This document shows, piece by piece, positions 58,401 to 64,000 of a stretch of DNA of 64,000 nucleotides. A program made the position numbers and the translations under genes. Each line of letters opens with the position of its first letter. Position 1 is the stretch's first letter. Source of the stretch: Ampelocalamus luodianensis (taxonomy: Eukaryota > Streptophyta > Magnoliopsida > Poales > Poaceae); assembly GCA_036346255.1 (NCBI GenBank), contig CM070639.1, positions 27,310,165 through 27,374,164 of the forward strand, given 5' to 3'. The notes beneath the pieces are model-generated. The model saw nothing but the letters and a program-made list of their open reading frames with translations. It was not told where the DNA came from and did no database searches.

Positions 58401-61400
58401 GTAGAAATTAAAACTTTTTCTTACATCATGTATTTCCTGTATGCTTTGAACATCTGTTGTAAGAAGTTATGGAATTACAATGTCACAAGTCCAATTGATC
58501 CAAACTTTGTTATTCCAAAAATTTTCATCTCAATTCTTGTGATCATCTTGGGAAAATATTTTTTCCAAGTTTCTGTGATGGTATGTGGCCCCTCTGCAAA
58601 ATTTCACAATGTTTAGAAATTGTTTGAATATCTTTAGGGGCAGTCAAACCTCAAAACAGAGCCTTGCAGAATTTTTGAAGATTTATTCACAGCATAAAAC
58701 CTCTGAAAATTTTACACAAGGTTAATATCTGAGTTAGCAAGCTCCTGTAAAAATTTTATAATTTTTGGAGTTGTTTTGCTACCTCAAATAAATCCTTCAA
58801 AGTCTCTGTTCTAATTTAGAAGTCAAACCTAGTCTCACTGTGCTTTGGGTTCGAGTCGGACTGGCTCGGGCCAATTGACTCGGTCCATCAACTAATCGCA
58901 CCGAGCCTCTCTTTAAAACGCGCGCCATTCTCGATCGTTGATCTTGATCGCGCGGCCCTCGCGCGTGTAACCATTCGGACCTTCCGTTGCATGTGCGAAT
59001 GTCGACCATTAGATCTCCATCCAACCATTGAGATCCTCCGACACTTTCGACCCTCCGGTTGTTAGTTTAAATCGAGCCGTTGAATTAAGATCCAACGCCG
59101 CCATCTCCTTCGTTGTGATTTAAACTCGGGAGCGTGGCGCGATCTCACCGGCGCGCCTAATCCAACTACCGAAATCGCCTGAGCCATTTGCGCTGGTCAT
59201 CTTCAACCTCCACCGTGCGAGCACAAGGTAGGAGATGGCGGTGTCTTGTCATGCTCCCTACAGTCGCCCTAGCCGACGGTTAGGGGTATGGGAGACACTT
59301 TGAGCCGTGCCATACCCTAAATGCACGTCTACTACCTTTTTCCTTGTCGGCCGCACCTTGTGCTCTGTGCTTTGCCGCCCGAGAGGCTTGTGGTGCGAAC
59401 CCTAATGCCTCCAAGGCCTTATAAGCACCCAAATCACTTCCTGGTATTTCTTTAGACCACCATCAAGCTCCATTCACAGTATTGGAGCTTAACACCTCAA
59501 GAATGGCAAGTCGCCATTGTTGACCCGTGGAGCTCCATTGGTGTTCTTGGTGTTCCAGTGGTTCTCCATCATGTTTCTTTGCCCTATCCTTATCTCTTTA
59601 CTATCTTGAACATTTCCCCTCACTTAATTTTGGATTTGATTCTCAGGAATTGTCCAATTTGGGGTTTGTTCAAATTCGGCCGAAATTGGTCATCTTCTTC
59701 CTCAGCTCAGGTGAGTGCTCCATTTTCTAATTACTTACTCATGTAGCTTCTGTGGGCCTTAATGAAGCTATATTGATGCTTTGGTATCACTCATTTGGCT
59801 CAGGGTGTCATTTTCGATCTTTCTTCTCCAAGTCCGGCAAGCTTCCACCGTGATCAAGCTTCTCAGGCCATCTTTGAAGCTTCTTTTCACCAAGGTAGCT
59901 TCTTATTAGTCCTTAGAGGCTATGGCGCCTGCTTCCTTGGACTGCAGCGGAGCTTTTCGCTATTATCATGTTTAGCAGTAGGGTTCCATTTTCGTTTTTC
60001 TGGCTAGCCGGCGTTCTAGTCCCTCACCGCCGCCGAGAATGCCACCATTAGGTTCTAGGCGTTATTGCGATTCTATTTTAGTGCTTGGTTGGCGCCGCCA
60101 CGCATCAATCGTCGCGGCGACGAGCCGTTGAACTTCCTTGGAAGTTTGCCGGCAAGAAACTCCCGCTGTCATTTGTTTAGGGCATATTAATTACACAATG
60201 ATTGCCAATCATTAGTTAATTAATGGTGTCCTAATCTTTGTCGTTGAGCCACTGACCAGTGGGCCCAACGTCCTTAAATCGCCGCTGGCGCAATCCCGCG
60301 CTGTTCCGACATCATTAACGCTTAATCATTGATTAATTAATGTGTTGGCATTAATTTCGCCCTAAACCGCCACTCTTAGTCGTTGACATGTGGGCCCAGC
60401 ACCGTGTGCGTGGGTTAAACGTCGCGTTGTGACTTGAAGTCACCGACATGCGGTCCCACGTGTCAAGATCTCTCTTTGAACTTCGGTCTATAGCCACCGT
60501 TCGCTTTGGATCCGCGCCCGATCGTGAGTGCATTCGGACCCTCCGATGCCTTGATCATTCTCGACCGTCGATCTTGCGATCAACGGCCGGGATCTTGTAT
60601 GCAATAGGACCTTCCGACCGTTGGTGCGCTCTGACCGCCCATCCGCAGATCTGCGATCGATTGGCCCAAGCAACCGCACCGTCCGGATGCATACACCTTC
60701 GTGAGCCGTTGGATCTTGATCCAACGGTGGGCTCCGTTTAGGTTTCGCGCGCGTGCGCTGTTTCCGGCGGGCGTGAGCCGTAGGATTTTAGATCAAGGGT
60801 TGGAAATTGTCCACGTCTTATTCTTTTGTTTGAGTTTGTCTGCTTTTTCGTAAGTATTTAATTAACAATCAAAATGATATGAAAACTTTAGAAACTCATA
60901 ACTAATTTATTTTAACTGCTTTTAGATAATTCCAACTGTAATAATTTCTGTTGTCACTTAAGTTTAAAATAAAAATGCATCTAAGAGTATTTCCGTAGCA
61001 GAAATTGTTGAAACTAAAATAATGTGATTCCTGCCATTAGGAAATTCCAGAAATAGTTTTAACCTTGGAAAATGCATATCTTTTTCTGTATAAATCCTTT
61101 TTGTGCAAAATCAATTTTGTTAAATTCATCTGTTAGTATACTTTCATGTGAAATAAGATTTGAGCATGTTCATAACCCTGTAAACTGACTTGCATTAGAT
61201 TTACACCTTAGAAAAATCATAAGTAAATGTGTATGACTCCAAATTTAGTAAATTTAACTTTGCTGTTATTAGGATGTCATAATCTTCTTGCTGTAAAAAT
61301 TTCATACCTTAGATCATTCTAGAAAATTTCGTCATGAACAGTACTATTAATCAATTAGATTGATTTTAAGGCTGAGAAAGGGTATTTTGTCCATATCTTT

Positions 61401-63819
61401 TGCATGTTAAGTCCAAATTGTATGATTCTTGTTCCTATCTCTGTCTTAAATCATTCCCTAGCTGTTGTGTAAGTTTCATTGGTTTTGGAAGTCTTTTGCT
61501 GCTGGAATTTCTTTGGTGTTCTTCGTTCTTATTTGCTTATCGCCTTTTAGCGTTAGGTTCCAAGATAATTTTATTGTCGATATTGAGCCACAGACTGATC
61601 CTGCACTTCACCAGCAAGCGGATGTAGCATTCATTTGATCATATTGTTCCTACTATTTTGAAATTCTAATATATTGTTTGCAAATTCTATGTATGCATTG
61701 CTATGTTGTTTTAAACTATTGTCGATAGTTGGCCCAAAGAGTTGCATAATCGGTAGGGAATTGTTTAATCCTCTACTCATCGAGCCTAGGATTACTTGTG
61801 TGATTTTGGGTTCACTGGATGGACCCTTGTCACTTAGTAGTTTACGTGTCATTATGCTTAGTCATGCTTAGCTATCGGTAGAAATGGGCGGTTATCGACT
61901 TGTCGATAACCTTGATCACACAAACTGTTATAATCTGTATATTTCAGCCTTGTGCTATGTCTAAATTGCAAAACTAAAACTGAAAATGAAAACAATTTAG
62001 ACTTGGGCACAATGGTAAGATGGTGTGATCTTTTGGGTGTGATTGGAATGGTGCCCGGGTCAATTAAGGACCGAGCTACTTGTTACACCGAACCAAGCAT
62101 TTGTGCGTGCTAACCACACTAGGGGGATATGGGACCCCTCTTAGCTGAGTACTTTAGGCTGTGTTAATTAATGAGTCGCGTGGTGGGTTGCATATTTGAT
62201 TATATGCAACATGGACACGTTTGTGGGGAGAGGAACACTCGCCGAGGCCGGTGTGTCCTGCTCCACGTATGGGTCCTTGTGATCCATATTTCGTCGCCAG
62301 ATCACTAAGGATTAACCCCCATACGTGCGTCTCTTGATTAGCATATTCCATTGGAAAAGGTTCGTAGGACTTAGCCGTGCCGACATACCAAAGGAAGTGT
62401 GCTTAATAGCTTGGCAAAAATGCGGTCTGAAGTGTGGGTACATTGGCACACCCCTGCAGGGATTAAAACTATTCGAATAGCCTAGTCCTAGGTTATGGAC
62501 ACGCTTGGGGAAGTCTTTCAAGAGTTAGACTACAACCTTTTTATAATTAAAACTTGATGGGTGGTATAAATCAGGGATTCATGCTATGTTGTGGTGGCTT
62601 TGGGGAAAGTCACTTCTAGGTGGATGCTTGCTACTTATGTTTACTCGCTGTTATTTAAATGCTTAAAAACAGATTTTACAAACTGCTGTTCAATCTATTA
62701 CAATATTGCAAATGAAACTTGCTTTGTGCGTCCAAATAACCATATAACCACATTCCTTTGATACAGCTTTCATGTAGCTATGTATAGGCTTGTTACTCGT
62801 AAGTCTTGTGAGTATATTTTTGTACTCACCTGCTTTGCTTGTGTTGTGCAGAGGATGATAGTGAGTCCGATGGACCTCACTTTTGTGAGTTGTGCTGTGG
62901 CAGTTTAAGGGGCGATTAGCTTGGCGGCCCGGTCGGTTGCCCTGTGGTGTTATGTGGCTAACCGGTCGTCTTTTGGTTTAAGCCATCTTATGGCAACTTT
63001 TGCTTCCGCTGTTACTCATTTGATACTTGTCATTTGGCCGGTCGGCTGTGCTGTAATAACTTATATTATGTATGTCTTTTGGTAGACTTGTTATATTCTG
63101 TTGTATGGAATTGATGCATGCTTTGGTATGATGTATGTGTGCTGCTTGTTCTGGGAGGCACATATTCATTGAGACGCGGATTATTCTATTTGTGATACTA
63201 GAACCAGAGGAAGGTTAAGTGTTACAAGTTTAATAAACCGGGGTCTCACAAGTACAGAGGCATAAGTAGAGTTTTTGAGATGTTAAGTTGGTAATCGAGT
63301 TTGTTGATAAACCCCTAATGCTATTACTTATTATTGTTTTATTGTTTTATAAATTGATTTAAATGCAAAGTGCATCCACATGTGCCAGGTATGGTAAACC
63401 CTAACCATCCATTGAACTCATTGCATGTAATTATTTAGCATTTCCATGCGGCTTGTTGAGTACAGTGGTAGTACTCATTCTTGCAAATTGCAAAACATTT
63501 ACAGAAGAAACTTGAGAAAGTGCAAAGGACCCTTGTGAGCAAGATTTTGGTGGACCCCCAGAAGGCAACGACTACTATTATTAGGTCTCGGCTGCGCTCA
63601 AGCGTACCTGTGGTTTGAAGTTCTTTTGTCTTGTATTATTTAACTTTGGTCTTGGATGCCCGTGTCAGGTCAAAACAGGTTGTTAAACCTTAATCTTGTT
63701 TAATAAAAGTCTGGATTTTGTTGCAATCGGAAGTTTGCTTGAGATACTATTTGCTTCGCAACTGTACATCCTGGACGGTTGCGAAGGGTTTAGCAGTCCC
63801 GAGAATCGGGGCTGTCACA
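55480..63819 (+). mobile_element. Solo LTR with TSD TTGCA, inside a MORC exon
   Basis: TGAAATAACCC at 55480 and GGGGCTGTCACA at 63819 are flanked by TTGCA on both sides (55475-55479 and 63820-63824). Net length without the nested LTR is about 3.4 kb. A TATA box (CTATAAGAGG) is at 55866-55875 after a CCG-rich promoter part. AT-rich sequence with repeated TACTATTCACT/TTCAAACC-like units follows (56470-57060). No gene; the GC-rich ORFs at 55430-56335 are compositional. Confidence 0.85.
58355..63250 (+). mobile_element. Solo LTR of the chromovirus family, TSD AGTAC
   Basis: TGTAACATCCC at 58355 and GGGGTCTCACA at 63250 are flanked by AGTAC (58350-58354 and 63251-63255). It is collinear with the reversed chromovirus LTRs along its length, including the CCTTATAAGCACCC TATA region near 59418, the dyad at 61890-61912 and CTATTCGAATAG near 62471. 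It is visibly more diverged than those two are from each other. It has no internal region. Confidence 0.9.
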
Positions 63820-63940
63820 TTGCAGGTGTCAAGTCAAGCTCCAAGTTGCCTTAAGCATTGCACCACAAGTTGAACACTATAATTTTCGTTCCTTGTTGAC
63901 CGATGCCATCAAACTGTTCAACAGCAGACATAACATAAAC
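63820..63940 (-). pseudogene. MORC copy 2, S5-domain exon
   Basis: The minus strand encodes MSAVEQFDGIGQQGTKIIVF, then NLWCNA, a TAA at 63851-63853, and GNLELDLTPA. It is closer than copy 1 to the MORC consensus (QFDxIGxxGTK). The exon is interrupted after TPA by the solo LTR at 63819. Upstream exons lie beyond the window. Confidence 0.78.
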
Positions 63941-64000
63941 AATCATGAACAAGTTTTTTTAAAAAAACTGAGGCTGCATAGTTTGTATGACCCAACCATT
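63941..64000 (-). other. MORC copy 2 intron at window end
   Basis: Matches 32015-32080 of copy 1 (CATGAACAAGTTTTTTTAAA, ACTGAGGCTGCATA). No coding signal. Confidence 0.6.

Overview
The window is plant nuclear DNA, most likely from a grass. The evidence is very dense nested LTR retrotransposons, a Ty3/gypsy chromovirus with initiator-Met-type primer sites, CACTA (En/Spm) elements with TNP2 and Transposase_24/Ulp1-type genes, small MITEs and a Helitron. I saw no intact protein-coding gene. Host genes survive only as broken copies. All family calls come from reading motifs, splice sites and repeat structure by eye; no search was run.

Layout. 1-20000: the 3' end of a gag-only retroelement (minus) is cut by a plus-strand LTR (1907-2643 and 17917-20000). 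That LTR is split by a nearly complete minus-strand chromovirus with two ~5.1 kb LTRs (2644-17916). 20001-23085: another related LTR, minus strand. 23085-29000: a possible GRF-zinc-finger gene fragment, tandem repeats, two splice-compatible exons of an RNA-dependent RNA polymerase (25183-25740) with an apparent 34-bp micro-inversion, and MITE-like elements.

29216-64000 is two tandem minus-strand copies of a MORC-family (GHKL ATPase) gene. Copy 1 (29216-32015) carries a Helitron and small insertions. Copy 2 is spread from 63930 down to about 32780 by two large stacks. Stack A is a solo LTR (32997-54400). It holds an outer CACTA (33748-45075, TSD GTT) with an inner CACTA (34713-43364, TSD ATC) in opposite orientation, and a second solo LTR (45441-53152, TSD ACCTA) that itself holds a pol-less LTR element (45789-52208). 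Stack B is a solo LTR (55480-63819, TSD TTGCA) with another solo LTR inside (58355-63250, TSD AGTAC).

How the parts relate. The inner CACTA carries a decayed transposase (TNP2) and a decayed accessory gene; the outer one is a short derivative lacking TNP2. The pol-less LTR element shares primer site, leader, polypurine tract and LTR dyads with the chromovirus and may have depended on such a relative for mobilisation. The best targets for follow-up are the asymmetric CACTA ends and their internal end-type array, the MORC and RDR relics with their lesions, and the palindromes kept across all long LTRs. I do not see a clearly new functional system.
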